NCBI GenBank assembly: GCA_016801885.1
Contig: CM028889.1
Span: 10,789,001-10,853,000 of the forward strand
DNA from: Toxotes chatareus
Taxonomy: Eukaryota; Chordata; Actinopteri; Toxotidae
Direction of reading: 5' to 3'
Length of the DNA: 64,000 nt
Below are positions 47,131 through 59,469 of this stretch, piece after piece. The position numbers and the translations under genes were made by a program. Every line of letters starts with the position of its first letter. Within the stretch, counting starts at the first letter, position 1. Under the pieces are notes generated by a model, which saw nothing but the letters and a program-made list of their open reading frames with translations, made no database searches and was not told the origin of the DNA.

Positions 47131-48849
47131 TGCACCTGGCCTTTTTAAGTCCCACCCCTCCAACAACCAGGTGGGTCCTCATCTCTGATTGGCTAATGAT
47201 TGGCCAGTGATAATTGGGCCAGACCATAATATCACATGTATTACGAAACAAAACAGAAACTAAGGAGTGTGCCATACTGAAGAATTTGGTATGATCCCAT
47301 ACCAAGTAAATACAGGGCCAGTACTGCTGATGCCAGCACCATTATCAATACTTTTTTACTCAGAAAAGCAGCTAATCTACGTTTGTGTAGGGCGGAGCAA
47401 TGCGTCATAATGACGTGAATGCAATATTCAAACTTGAATGAAAATTGAAAATTTGAATTTTCATGATCATTGAAATTTTTGTGATTTTCAATTAGTTGAT
47501 CAGGACAAAGATCAGGCAGATAAAATACTTTTTAAGTCAAAATTAAAATTTTACTTTTTCAGTTAAGATTTTTGTTCAGTTTTTGTTCAGAAACAATAAT
47601 AATATATAAATACAACAATATAACAATATCAACACTATAAAATATATAACAAAAATATAGTTTGCATTACACACAGTTGTTTGTGAAAAATAAAATATAG
47701 GGCAAATAAAAAAAAAGTGCAAATAACTCAAAACAAAAGCAAAAAAACTACTATTGGCTGTCATTCACAGGACCTTTGGCTAAGGTCCCCTTTTGGTTCC
47801 TGTCCCCATGTTTAGAGCCACAGATTTATAGGTTTTTTTTTGTTCAGAAACAATAACATGTTTACATTTTTCCCTTTTATTGCACTTGCTGCAATTGCAA
47901 TTGCTGACCACTAAACTACTACTGTTAATATTTTTTATTTTATATTTGATTTTACTGCAGTTAGTATGACTACTGTTATCACTGCTAATCACAGTAATAA
48001 TGTGTCTGATCCTATGAATGACCTAATGTGCCTGCACCATGTCAGGACACTGGAATCCTCACAGGACTTTTGTTTTCTCTTGTTTTCTTGTATGCTGATG
48101 TTTTGCCTTTGGGAAATTTTCGGAGCACCTCACAGCTGCTCCAATGGGCTCATTATCGATACTGTGCTCTGGACCGATTAAGGCCTGTCAAACTGACTGT
48201 GAGTATTTATTCAAAAATCCCAAAACTTTTAAAATGATCCTGATTTTTTAAAAAAATAACTAAATAAATGTGATAAATACAGTTATGATTTGCTATTGCT
48301 GAAAGTTGAAAAAGCAATGACTTTTCAAAACCACCACAACGTTTTCCTCTGTGCTTATGCTTTATCAGTTTCTCCTCTTTAACTGCCCAGTGGAGGAAGA
48401 ATAAAATGATTGGCTGAATAACTGTCCTCTGATCAGACACACAAAATAAAGGTAAGGTTTTCCTGTTATTTTTAACAATAAGTTCCTTTAAGTAGTTATA
48501 CAATCAACATACTTTTCTTGGAATGTTCTTTTGATTACAGATTCCTGTTTTGCGGCATTGTTTGTTTGACACAGCTGATGTCCCTTCTAATCCAGGGCAT
48601 GTCCATTCATTTCACAGCTCCAGCAGAGTTGCCAAGAAGGTGTCCAGCTCAATCAAGTAAGTTTGCTCATGAAACATTTCACATCTTTATCCTAACAGTT
48701 AAATGAACACTGACATGTTATGAAAAATGAAGAGAAGGAGGGTTATGCATACCATAATATGTAATTTTCCTGTCTTTCTAAAATAGTCACACGCAGCAAT
48801 TTTTGACAGTATACTGTAAGCTCACCAGGAGCACTGTGCCAAGTAGGCT

Positions 48850-49080
48850 GTGTTTTCACCTGTGTCTGTTTGTTGGTGTGTCTGTTTGTCTGTCATCATG
48901 ATTATGCAAAAAGTTCTGAACCGATTTGCAGCAAACTTGGTGGAGGGATAGGGCATTGGCCAGGTAAGAACCTGCTGAATTTTGGGGCTGTTCTGGATCA
49001 TTTACTATGATTTTGAATTTTTCCTCTGAAGTCTGACGTATGTTGTTTGACATTGGATTTGGTGGAGATCTGTGCGCTCT
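48850..49080. repeat. Interspersed repeat fragment
   Basis: It contains GTCTGTTTGTCTGTC and then AGTTCTGAACCGATTTGCAG and AAACTTGGTGGAGGGATAGG. This wording is typical of a common teleost repeat. The family is not named; recognition is from memory. Confidence 0.5.
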
Positions 49081-49904
49081 GACTGACAGATCCTTGGAGG
49101 ATCCTTTGGAGAACTACATTCTTCAGCTTTATTATTTCAAGTCCTGTATAATAATTCCTTTGACTTAGAACGTAAATGGTGCAGTTTATGGACTTTACAG
49201 TAACATTAATATATTTTATGATATTTCTTAATTTACCAATAGTCGTCTTTGTCACTTATGACTGTGTTTGTATTTCTGAAATTGTAATTAATTTATTGTC
49301 TCTCAAATGACAAGTTGTTTATAAACTAATGGCTTCAGCTCTACTTGTTGGTTAGTTTAAACTACAACCAACATTATATTTGCCTGATAAGTGTGTGTTC
49401 TAAGGAAGAAATTTGTTTGCCTATTATTCCACAGGTGGTAATGTGTTAGTTAATGCTAAACACAGCACATTGTATATCAACACATGACTGCCAAAGGTGA
49501 AAGTAACACAAAATTCCCTTTCCCTGAGTCAAAGCACAGCACTGGGGTGTTATCAGTGTCCAGTAGGAAGCTATTACCGTACTTGCAATTCCTGATAAGA
49601 GTTTACATATAAGCCTACATATAAACAGAAAAGGGTTAGGGTTAAAGTTAGGATTAGGGTTTAGAAAAATATAAGTCTTTACGTAAACCTAGCTGTGACT
49701 GGTTGAAATCTTCTGTGAAATCAAGAAGGTGAAACGTCTGTAACCAAAATAGCTCCAACATGTAATCAGATCTTCTTCTGCAGACGTCAGAAACGTGCTC
49801 CCATTGAATTAGTGGTAAAAGATTAAGATGTATACAGTGAGATTCCTCATACCATGTTCCAGGATAAGAGCATTCTGTAATGCTATCATTTTTACCAGTT
49901 TCTG

Positions 49905-50150
49905 AGTTGTACCAGCAGGCTGGTATTCAGTCACCTTACGAGTCTGTGTGTGCGTGTCATCATGGAAAAACAGAGGCACCAAGAACCAGTATTTTGGCAG
50001 GTGTTTATATGTCTGTCTGCCTGTGGACAGATTTTGTCACCATAACAGCATCACAACCTTACAAGGTGCTGTCACGAAACTTTTCAGAAGTGACCTTGAG
50101 ATCAAAATGAAGGCTGAATGGGTGTGGTCTGATCCATGTTAATTGAGTGC
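49905..50150. repeat. Interspersed repeat fragment
   Basis: The pattern runs from a GTGTGTGCGTGTC tract through TATGTCTGTCTGCCTGTGGA, then a CATCACAACC segment and AAAATGAAGGCTGAATGGGT followed by GTGGTCTGA. It matches a widespread teleost element by memory. Confidence 0.55.
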
Positions 50151-50316
50151 TCATTTTATACTGTAGTATACTGAGTGTTCATGTTGAAATGTTAACATGT
50201 TGACAGGCGTCAGGGCTGCTGTGATCCCATCACAAGATCGTGTCTTTTTCTATACTATGATTTCTGTGTGTTAACAGGCTGGCTGTTCACTGTCTGTGGC
50301 TAAAGTTCAACATCCA

Positions 50317-50971
50317 ATGGCTGCACAACCCATGGACGAATGGAACAGTGGTCTCTGTGACTGCTTCGAGGATGCGAGCACTTGTAAGAATTTGTACCAT
50401 CTAAACTTTTTGGATTCAATTTGTAGGCCCTTTCTTTGATAATAATGACTCACCGAAGAGAGATCCTCCCACTCTGCTGGTATGTCCTTGCATGTGTTTT
50501 TTTTTAGGTTGCTATGGTTTCTGGTGCTGCCCTTGCCTTGCCTGCACAGTTTCAGAAAGATTTGGTGAGAACCGCTGTCTCCCGTTATGCGATATATGCA
50601 GCCCTGCCGTCACAGCAGCCTGTGGGGTCCCTCTGTTTGTTCCCCCTGCAGCCCTGGCTCTACGATCTGCAATTCGAAACAGATACAACATCAAGGTATG
50701 ATGAATGATGAAGTTAAATGTTGAATTTACATGTTGCACTTTACACATTTCTGTACTTTGGTGTCTGCAGGGTTCTATCTGTAAGGACATCGCAGCTTCC
50801 TGTTTCTGCGAGTGGTGTTCATGGTGTCAGATGCATCGTGAGTTAAAATATCGCAAAAAATCCCCGCCTGTCATTGTCAACATGCAGCCTGCTCCAATGG
50901 TGACGGTTCAAAATAACATACCTCCTCCTGTCGTTTTGTGCCAAACAGGGATCCCCATGGCTGCATACTGA
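50317..50971 (+). CDS. PLAC8/onzin-like gene, copy 3
   Basis: Three coding exons, 50317-50383, 50508-50695 and 50771-50971, give 151 residues. Exon 1 carries EWNSGLCDCFEDASTC. Exon 2 carries CCYGFWCCPCLACTVSERFG, CLPLCDICSPAV and RNRYNIK. Exon 3 carries GSICKDIAASCFCEWCSWCQ, MHREL and a short Pro-rich tail ending MAAY. The Cys-rich core follows the PLAC8 family closely, and the length is normal for it. Exon lengths (67 and 188) and phases equal those of copy 2. The ATG at 50317 is preceded by the same context as in copy 2 (AAAGTTCA, then CCAATGGC), which supports both starts. Fish have several such genes, often in clusters (ponzr genes in zebrafish); the exact orthologue is not assigned. Confidence 0.92.
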
Positions 50972-51289
50972 GATTTGTGGCTTCTCATTCAACTGTTTTG
51001 TCTTGAGAAGGAATTTCAGTTCAGCTCAGATCTTGCCGCTGTTTGTTTTGTTACACCATGTATTTAGTGGTAAAACCTAAGGATATAATTGTTTTGAATT
51101 GTTTCCAGTAGCATCTATGATTTCTTTTCTATTTCTTGATGATAATCACAACTATAGACTAATTCTAGTAATAATGAAAGTCAAGGCCTCCATTTTAATA
51201 ATAACAGGACTTAATTTCATATTTCCATATAACAAGTAAATCTGGCATTCAAAACTACTAAATCAGAAACACACACTGGACCTTATTTT

Positions 51290-51640
51290 TGTACTCTTTT
51301 TTGTATCCCTCCTTGCTGGGGACAACCATGACCGGAAGCATGTTTTTTGGCTGTCCGTATGTCTGTCTGTCCCACTCTCGTGAACGGGATGTCTCATTGA
51401 ACGCCTTTAGGGAAGGCACACAGACAGCTGCCGACACCTCAGACGCATTTTCTACTTATTCTACTACTTTCTTGTCTGCTTGGAGTTATTGCACCAATTG
51501 CCCTTGTAGTAGTGGCCATGTGGTTAAATTATCCATATGTCATTATGGTGAAAACATTTTTTTTATACCTTTTATTCAATTTCTTCAAAGTATTCACCAC
51601 TTACATGAGACTGGACAGACACTGGTGTAAACCACAATTT
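51290..51640. repeat. Interspersed repeat fragment
   Basis: The segment includes GTATGTCTGTCTGTCCCACT, CGTGAACGGGATGTCTCATT and GAACGCCTTTAGGGAAGG. The wording is close to a teleost repeat that typically reads 'effects of aging on sequence' with CTCGTGAA, GATATCTCA and GCCTTGAGGGAA segments. Assignment is from memory and tentative. Confidence 0.45.
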
Positions 51641-52238
51641 GACTGGTTGAAACGTGGTGAATCACATGTTTCAACCTGATGAGTGAGATACTTTTATGAG
51701 TAGGTGTTCCTTTAACAGAATAGTCTTATGAAGTCATGAATTTCATTCATACCTAAGAGTCAAGGTATGAGGTGACACAATTGAACTGTCTGTGAAAAAA
51801 CCAAACGCTTCATTTGGCAAGAGTGCCTTATAAATTAGTTAATCAAATCAAACTGACAAGACAGACCCTGACACAGAGTTTTAGGAAGCCGCCGTCTGGC
51901 TGAGCTGTTTAATCTAATGAACTGTGGCATTTAACAGGTACAGGAAACAAAGCTAACCTAGCCAGAAAAGCTGCTTTTGCGGTCCTGAAGCTGTGAATTC
52001 TATAATCACTTGCTGTTAATCAGTGAAACACATTTCCCGTCTGTGTAGCATGTTTCTACTCAGTGCTTTGACACATAAGGAACAAGCTTTAATGTTGAAG
52101 TCCAAATTAATCTTCTTAGTGGATAATAAAGTTGTGGATGACCAACACAGAGACTTGTAGCACCAGATTAAGGGACATACTGTACTGTTTAGGAAGGGAC
52201 TCAGTCTTTTTCCAGTGTTTACTTAAAAGTACACAAAG

Positions 52239-52270
52239 ATAAAAGTGGTAAAGCCTATTACCACTTTTAT
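52239..52270. repeat. Perfect inverted repeat, 13-base arms
   Basis: ATAAAAGTGGTAA and TTACCACTTTTAT pair exactly around a six-base loop. Confidence 0.85.
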
Positions 52271-52431
52271 TCTTTATCTGTTTATGTTTGGTAATTTCAT
52301 TTGACTGATCACTACTGTGTCTAATTAAGCACTCGAATAAAATTCTTTACATTGTTTTCAGAGTGATGGAGTTTTGTCTCTGAACAGACAGATACACAAA
52401 GAATCCACATGGACAAATTTTAAAGAACCCA

Positions 52432-52437
52432 TTTATT
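52432..52437 (-). terminator. ttc4: Probable TTC4 poly(A) signal
   Basis: AATAAA on the minus strand, about 160 bases past the TTC4 stop codon. Confidence 0.5.
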
Positions 52438-52597
52438 TTATATTCCCTTACATTGATAATTGGTGTTTTTCAGTGAGCCAAGCTCAAGCACAAGAAACAC
52501 ACATATTTGCCATGGTGTCTTTTTTTGTCAGTCTTTTAAGGTTGAAAAGAGAATTTTGTACAATAAAAAAAATCCCAAGATTTGAAGGCAAATGTTT

Positions 52598-55500
52598 TTA
52601 CAATCCTTGGATTTTCTTCCCTGTTAAAAACTGCTTCCTGAATGATGAACTCTTTACCAGAACAATGAAGCTGGGAGTGCCCGCCTTAACAAAAAACCTG
52701 TCAAGAGAACAGAACCGACATATATTGTATGAATGAAGTCAGTATAAGGAAACTGACACCAAGACACAAATACAGACACAACATAACCACACCAGATTGA
52801 TTTTATCACAGGGAATTCCACGTTGCTCATTTAACAAGGAAACACCAGCTGACAAGAATACTGAATGTAATTTTCATGGTTCTTGTTAGCTTGTCTATTT
52901 CTTAAATGGCAGAACAAACTCAGATGTCATCAAAGAACCAATTTTGGCCTAGAAAACTTCAGCATTATGAACACAGTGACAGTAGAAAAGGACCCAAAGT
53001 AGCATAAGTATATATCAAATAATAATAATAATAGTACAATTAAAACTAAAACCTTTAATCTACTTTGTTTTAATAGCCTAATCTAAAAACCTAAATCTCA
53101 TTTTAGTCCTAAAAAGACAACGTCTAGTTAAAATATCAATAAGAAGATAATAATAATTGTCAATTAACAATCAGTTAATTAAAATGAAGCATTCATTGTA
53201 ATCCATGGTATAAATCAAAAATGAAAACACACTTTATCTCACTTTACCTTTTATGCTGCAACGCTTTTAAAAGTGACGTCTCTGGGTGTACTTGGTAGAG
53301 TGTCTCCTTCTCTTCATCTTCAAAGTACAGCTAGAAAGTGAGGAAAGGTCAAATGGGGTAAATTAGGATTTACAAAAATCTATTTTTGTCATTTAATTTA
53401 TTGACATAACTTCCCTGTTTTTGGTAACAAAATATAATCTTTGACAGTTGTACTCTTGAATGTGTTTATAAGAAAACAGTAGTTGAATAATTTACCTACA
53501 TAAAATATCACTGTGACTTAATAAATGGATTACTGTATTGAGTTCATCAGAATATGTGGTCCTGCTATGGTTTTTCAGAAAAAACTGAAATTTAAGAATG
53601 CGAGACAAAACAATATTAATCACACAGTATCTTAACTTATTCAGGATGATGGTGTGAACCATTCCAGACATTTCTTGTGGTAAAAAGCCACAAGAAAAAA
53701 ACAGAACAAAATGATTTTCTGCGTGTAACATACAAACCTGCAGATTTTGTGGGTGGTATTTTCTGTCCGTGTCCCAAGGTGGGAGTTCTTCTCCAAACAT
53801 GACCGCAAGGTGATCTACGAAACTGCACAGGTCAAGTTAAACAGAAAGATAAATGTTTTATATTCCAGGTATCTTTACAGTGTGATTAAATTATTAATGT
53901 TGTATTTAAAAAAAAAAACAAAGCTCACCAACTGTTCTCACAGAAAGCCGAGATGAAATCACTCTGCTGGTGTTCAGGATAGAATAAGAGAACAGGCCAG
54001 TGCAGAGATCCCTGCTCGTCTAGGAAGACCTGAGCCCCCGTCACCTCCTGAGAGCTGAGGCCGTCGAGACTCAGCTGCGAGATTGCTGCAGAGGAGCCTT
54101 CATCCTCATCCTCACTGTCTGAACCATGCTGATGAGGCTTTGCAGACTGGAAGAGCTTGATGCCTCGATCCTGTGTAAAGCACACAAAAATGTCTGAGGC
54201 TCTAAAATGGCATCTTACATTGAGTTAAAAAATACTCTTATTAGAGACAGAATCAGTGTCAGATTTGACTCCTCCTTTCAGGTATAATAGATTTTCAAAT
54301 ACAAAAGATCCTGAACGATCAGTCCCTAATGAGTTTTTGTGCTTGCTTGTAACCACTCCTTGCATGTTGTGTGCAGTTCTACCTAATAGGTCAAGGGGCA
54401 TAAAAACTTTGATTACAATGTTTTTGGAAATCACATTCTTGTAGATGTCTCTTGACCCCATTAAAGTTACTTTAAGTAAATCTTTGTTGTTTTATCAGTT
54501 GTATTTATTGGTTGTGAGGCTGCTGTAGGTCTTGTTTTAAAGAGGACACCTACCTTTACAGCAGCCAGAAGAGCTTCTTTCTCACCATGCAACTTTTTTT
54601 CTTTGACCTTCGCCTTCCTGGCATCTCTCTCTGCTGCCCTCTAGTGAACAAGAAATGAACAGGGCTTTGTGCATGAAATTAGTGTCAATATAATACAGAC
54701 AAATGCCAACACCACAGCATAGCCCCCCTTTAAAGCCTCCAGCTCAAAGTCAGCTGAACTAGTAGTAGTGACTGTACCTTGTGTTTGTCTGCAGCAGCTC
54801 TCAGCTCCTGTAGTTTCTTGTCGGTGGGATGGGCTTTAAGCCCCTCATCACACCACTGGATGGCCTCTGAAAAGTTATGCAGCTCTATACAACACTGAGC
54901 ACCTAAAAACAAATACAGGGTATTTACATTTTTTTTTTTTTTTATCATTATCATCATCTCTAAATATGGTAATTTTCTTACACTCTTTTAGTTTCTCATG
55001 ATAAAAATGCACTGTGAGAGGAGTGGCATCATATACACTATACTACAATAATATTTCTGGAAAATCAAAACTATAAATTGCAAACATGAAGAAGTCCTGA
55101 AAGCAATCTGAACCTGTACAAAGCCTATAAAATTAAATACTGCAAGTAATTAATAACTATCATGATAGGATAAATTGTTTATCTGTTATGATTTTCTATT
55201 TTGTTTTTATGATAAATAATAATTACTAAACATATACTGTTACTGTTATGTACATACTGTTAGAGATGAAAAGCCTGTATGTCTGTTACACACCTCTGAT
55301 CAAAGCTTTGAGATGGTCCGGTTTGATCTTCTTTGCAGCTGCAGCATCGTTCAGTGCAGAGCGCATGTTACCTGTGTCAAATTAAGGCAGGAACACGGGC
55401 TTTGTTTTTATATGGAAAACAAATAAATGTCAATGCATGACAATACATATTCCTGGTGCTAGCAATGCATGCGTGTCCTAGAAACCCCCTTACCCAGGTG

Positions 55501-56155
55501 AAAGTGTGCAGCAGCCCGGTTGGTGAGAAGAACAGTGTTGAGGTCCTGGTCGTCACATTTCTTCTTCAAACCTGCTGTGTAGGACAGTACGGCCTTTTGA
55601 TAGTTCTTCTCTTTGAAAAAGGCATTTCCCTCATCTTTCAGGCTCTTTGCTTGTTCTGGGGAGGAATGAATTCAGTCAGTAACAGACTTTAAAATTTGGA
55701 AAGGTGTTTTCTGTGAAGACAACTCCAGCTGCAGGAGCTCAAAACTGTGGTCTGCTTACCTTCGGGAGGCCTGTCTTCATCATGGATAATGGCCTGGAGA
55801 CAAGCCAGTTCAGGGTATTTCTTTGGGTCAATCTCTTCGGGGGCTGTTTTCATGAACATAGGTACTTTATTAAACTCCTGGGTGAGACAGAAACAGAGAA
55901 TATCACTGCGGATGGACAGATACATCACCGCTTAGCTTGCTAGCTAACGACAACAAAGAAGTTGAAGTTGTAACAGCTCACTTAACATAGAAATTACTTT
56001 CTAGTTAATGTTGACAGATGATAGTTTCTTCGTCTTAGCGTTACCTCTTCCCAGCTGTCTTCACTGAAGGCATTTTTATATCTCTGGGTCTTGAATTTGT
56101 CCATAAACTCGTCCATGCCGTCGTCGCTGTCATTTTGCTCCGTAGAAGACGCCAT
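52598..56155 (-). CDS. ttc4: TTC4, TPR-containing HSP90 co-chaperone
   Basis: TTC4 is the vertebrate homologue of yeast Cns1, a TPR co-chaperone of HSP90/HSP70. Ten coding exons, in order: 56045-56155, 55760-55877, 55494-55655, 55294-55371, 54778-54902, 54554-54640, 53929-54170, 53738-53822, 53248-53330 and 52598-52697. The phases join without a break to 396 residues, close to the human 387. The acidic N-terminus MDEFMDKFKTQRYKNAF is followed by IDPKKYPELACLQAII. The TPR region (roughly residues 77-190) contains KDEGNAFFKEK and WCDEGLKAHPTDKKL. A Lys-rich helix follows (RAAERDARKAKVKEKK). The C-terminal wheel-type domain contains WPVLLFYPEHQQSDFISAF, VDHLAVMFGEELPPWD and FFVKAGTPSF. The ATG at 56155 gives MASSTEQNDSDDGMDEF, the best match to the family start. 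Likely poly(A) signal at 52432-52437. Confidence 0.96.
54631..54647 (-). promoter_or_regulatory. CTCF-like motif at the TTC4 exon 6 acceptor
   Basis: The minus strand reads TCACTAGAGGGCAGCAG, matching the CTCF core CACTAGAGGGCAGC. It overlaps the splice acceptor and the first codons (Arg-Ala-Ala) of TTC4 exon 6. Motif match only. Confidence 0.4.
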
Positions 56156-56559
56156 TTTCGGTCCAAATCTATTTTCCAAAGGTCCGTTTCTTGTCTACAA
56201 ATCCCAAATAAACTATAAAATTAGCTTACTGCTACTAATCCACCATATATAATAACGTTACTTACTCTAGGAGGTACCCAGCTCCTTGTTTACACATGTG
56301 CACAGCCGGTACGACACAGGTAGCGATCCGTGCAGAAACACAGTGCTGTTACATTTGTTCCACTTCCTTCTGAACAGCACATGATGGGTAATAAATCGTT
56401 TTATTATCAAACCGACAGAGCTGAGAAAAACTAAATAATAGAACTAAACAACTAAATAATCCTAATTAACAGCTATAGTTACTTTACTGGTTGGCAGGTA
56501 AGATTTTACACACAAAACACGCGATTAATTCAAGAAATATGATAAATTAGATGTTAATA

Positions 56560-56740
56560 CTTCTTCCACTATTGCAAATAGTAACTTTGATGATGAGGAA
56601 GTGTTGGAAAGTACGTTTTTGTGTTGCTACTTTTTACTCTGGGTTTTTCCTTGCAATATTTACGGTATTTATTTCTAGAATTGCAAATTTTACTTAAGTA
56701 AAGGACCTGAGTACATCTTCCACTAATGTAATTGTTGTCA
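56560..56740. repeat. Interspersed repeat fragment
   Basis: It ends with ACTTAAGTAAAGGACCTGAG followed by TACATCTTCCACTAATG. This is the typical end of a teleost element whose other fragments are at about 12.5-12.8 kb and 61.73 kb. Confidence 0.6.
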
Positions 56741-56835
56741 TTTTATTTTCTGTTTTTCAATGACTTTCATGACATGGTTGTATTTAGGGTTAGGACATTC
56801 TTATATCATGGTAACCAAATTTCTTTCTTTCTGTA

Positions 56836-56843
56836 TGTATGTA

Positions 56844-56914
<71 letters not shown>
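56836..56914. repeat. Composite GTAT / GT / AT microsatellite
   Basis: Four TGTA units are followed by about 18 GT and then about 14 AT dinucleotides, without interruption. Confidence 0.9.
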
Positions 56915-56916
<2 letters not shown>

Positions 56917-57129
56917 TTAGTATGTAAATTATAGGTTTCAGAATCAGAATCAGAAAAAAAAAAAAAACGTCCTGTTCCCATACTGATATAACACAAAATT
57001 TGCAATACATACAAGGCTTTTATCTTCTTCTCCCACCACCTCACTGACGGCATCACACATATTTTGCTTTCTACACAGTACACACAAACATAAAAGAGAA
57101 AAAGTTGTTTCCACATTCAGAGTTGTGGT

Positions 57130-59342
57130 TCATACAGTTTCCACTCTCCCCAGTAGATCTAGCAGTCCATCTTTACTGAGAAACATGGTCTCACCTGTCT
57201 GCTGACATATCACCTCAAACTTGGGTGTTTCCTCTAAAGCGCCCTGCCCTACTACAATAACGTACGGGTAGCCCAGTCTGCTGGCGTCCTTCAGTCTCTT
57301 TCCAACAGTCATCTGTGTACGGTCATCGAGAACCACTTCACCTCTCAAACACGGTAGAGCATCTCCCAAAGCGTGAACCAGGTCGTCAGCTAAGTCCGCC
57401 ACCTCATCCACTTTACTGCCCTTCTTTGGAGGTAAAACACAAACCTGGTAAGGGGCGAGAAGCCCTGGCCAGCGGATCCCCTCCTCTGCTGACATCACCT
57501 CAATGGCAGCAGCAAGAATACGGGTCACTCCAAGACCATAGCAGCCCATTTCAGCGATACTAGGCTTGTTCTGGGCATTGCTGAAGGTGGCATTGAATAC
57601 TTGAGAGTACTTTTTCCCCAGGTAAAAGGTGTGGCCAACCTCTATACCCTTTGACTCTACCAGTGTGCCAGTTTTACACTGTGGGCAGTCAGTCCTGTCT
57701 GAGGACATGGTCTCTACATTAGCCGAGAAGGAGCAGTTCCCACAGACCAGAAGCCGGTCTTCGCCGATGTCTGCCGGCAGCTGGAATTCATGTGAGAGTT
57801 TACCGCCGATGTTTCCTGTATCTGCCTGCACCTGAACGCAACGTAGGCCCAGACGTGCAAAGAGCCGAGTGTATGCTTGGCACACAGATTCATAGGTTTG
57901 GTAAGCTGCCTCTTCGCTCACATCAAATGAGTACATGTCCTTCATGTAGAACTCCCTCCCTCGAAGAAGACCAAACTTCGGCTTCGGCTCATCCCTGAAT
58001 TTGCGGGTAATCTGTTTTATAGCAAAGAAATAATGATGTAAAACTGCAGCTTACTGAAACACGTACACTGGCAACAAAATCAGGCTGAAAGCTTACCTGG
58101 TAAAGAAGCAAAGGAAGCTGTCTGTAGGAGAGTGTCGCCTGGTGAGCAACCAAAGTTGTCACTGCCTCCTCATGTGTGGGACCCAAACAGTAGTCGACTC
58201 CATGACGGTCTTTCAGGCGGAGCAGCTCCTTTCCCATCAAGTCCCAGCGATCACTGGTTTTCCAGAGTTCAGCCGAGCACAAACTGGGCATGTCTATCTT
58301 CTGTCCACCAATAACCTGCATCTCTTGGTCAATCACTCTCACCTGTTGATTAAAGACAGCTGGTTTTATATTTTATAGAACTAAAATGAGACGATAAACA
58401 CTCATCAGGAAACCAGAAAAAATATTTCTCCTGGGCCACTGAAAATGATGAATAAATTAAACTGAGGAGGAAAATTACTCTTTGGTTATCTGTTAACAAC
58501 TTGTAGACATATGCAAGGTGTTACAATAGGCCATAAACAGACAACTGCTTTGTTTTAAAAGGTCAACAGCCAAATATTCTGGGAAACGCTTTAATTTACA
58601 GTCATGGATGAATGTCAGACATATTGTGAGATCCTGTAAGTCCATAACAAACCAAACTACCATATGGTTTATTTTATAATCTTTTTTATTTGAATCCCTG
58701 CTGACTTCCCTAAAGTAGCTTCTAGTCTTCTAAATAAATGAGCAACAATTTAAGAAATTATTCAAATCTGATACAAAAAATGCACAATAAAAAATGATAA
58801 AATAAACTGTCTTAAAGAAAAAAAACTAAATATGATAACATACATCATTATGATTCATTGGTCTTTGAATTGGTAAATTTTTTTGAGGTCTTGTCTTGTG
58901 GGGCCACAAATTCATGTCAGAAGTGTCTACAGAGTCTATAGAGAATCATCTTTGTGGACATGGCACCACTAGATGACCTATGGCTACTTCAAGTAAGAAA
59001 ATAAACACATAGTCTCACCAGCTTCTCCATGGAGCGGACAGTGGAGGGAAGGTAGTAGTAACACCCTGGGTTGGATGGATGGATGAGCCCGGCCTGCTGC
59101 ATCAGCCTCTGGCTCTTACAAGTCATCTCTCCTTGCAGCCGGCTGTCCTGGCCCACATCACGCAGGTTTGACGGCTGGTAGAGACGTGACACCAGGAGTG
59201 TGGGTCTGATGCGTCTAGAGTGAGTGGAGGCAGGAGCGGCGGAGGGCTCAGCACAGCCTGAATGGTTTCTCTTTGGAAGAATAAGGGTCCTGTGGAACCG
59301 CTGGAAGAGTCTCGGCCAAACCTGATGCATGACAGGCTCCAT
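57130..59342 (-). CDS. pars2: PARS2, mitochondrial prolyl-tRNA synthetase
   Basis: PARS2 charges mitochondrial tRNA-Pro with proline. Three coding exons, 59019-59342, 58097-58342 and 57130-58011, join in phase 0 to 483 residues (human 475). The N-terminus is Arg-rich (FQRFHRTLILPKRN), as for a mitochondrial presequence. Family blocks follow in order: SRLYQPSNLRD, MTCKSQRLMQQAGLIHP, MEKLVRVIDQEMQVIGGQK, LGPTHEEAVTTLVA, class II motif 2 beginning FRDEP at about residues 196-200, and REFYMKDMYSFD. A CGNC...CPQC pair sits at about 280-302, and motif 3 GCYGLGVTR at about 346-354. The C-terminal anticodon-binding part has LDDRTQMTVGKRLKDA. The protein is complete, with no break. The ATG at 59342 follows an acceptor at 59361-59363. 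A 5' UTR exon ends with donor GTGAGTG at about 60011. Confidence 0.97.
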
Positions 59343-59469
59343 GGCAGATCCAGAGCTGAGCTGAAACAATTAGTCAGTCAACAGAAAGTTATTCATCAAC
59401 TTTACTGGTAATTTTTAAAGGAAAATTGCAAATATTTACTGGTTTTAGTTTCTCAAATGTCAGATTTTT

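Larger units (their letters stand above)
47131..50316. other. Spacer upstream of PLAC8-like copy 3
   Basis: AT-rich DNA with no supported exon. It includes likely interspersed-repeat fragments at about 48850-49080 and 49905-50150. A non-coding leader exon for PLAC8-like copy 3 may lie here but could not be fixed. Confidence 0.5.
50972..52597. other. Spacer between PLAC8-like copy 3 and TTC4 (tail to tail)
   Basis: Both flanking genes end here. A candidate interspersed repeat lies at about 51290-51640 and a 13-base-arm inverted repeat at 52239-52270. A TTTATT at 52432-52437 is the probable TTC4 poly(A) signal on the minus strand. No gene is visible. Confidence 0.5.
56156..57129. other. Spacer between TTC4 promoter and PARS2 3' end
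   Basis: The TTC4 5' UTR and promoter lie at about 56156-56350. To the right are a repeat fragment at about 56560-56740 and a composite microsatellite at 56836-56914. A TTTATT at about 56743 could be the PARS2 poly(A) signal on the minus strand, in which case the microsatellite would lie in the PARS2 3' UTR. Confidence 0.5.
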
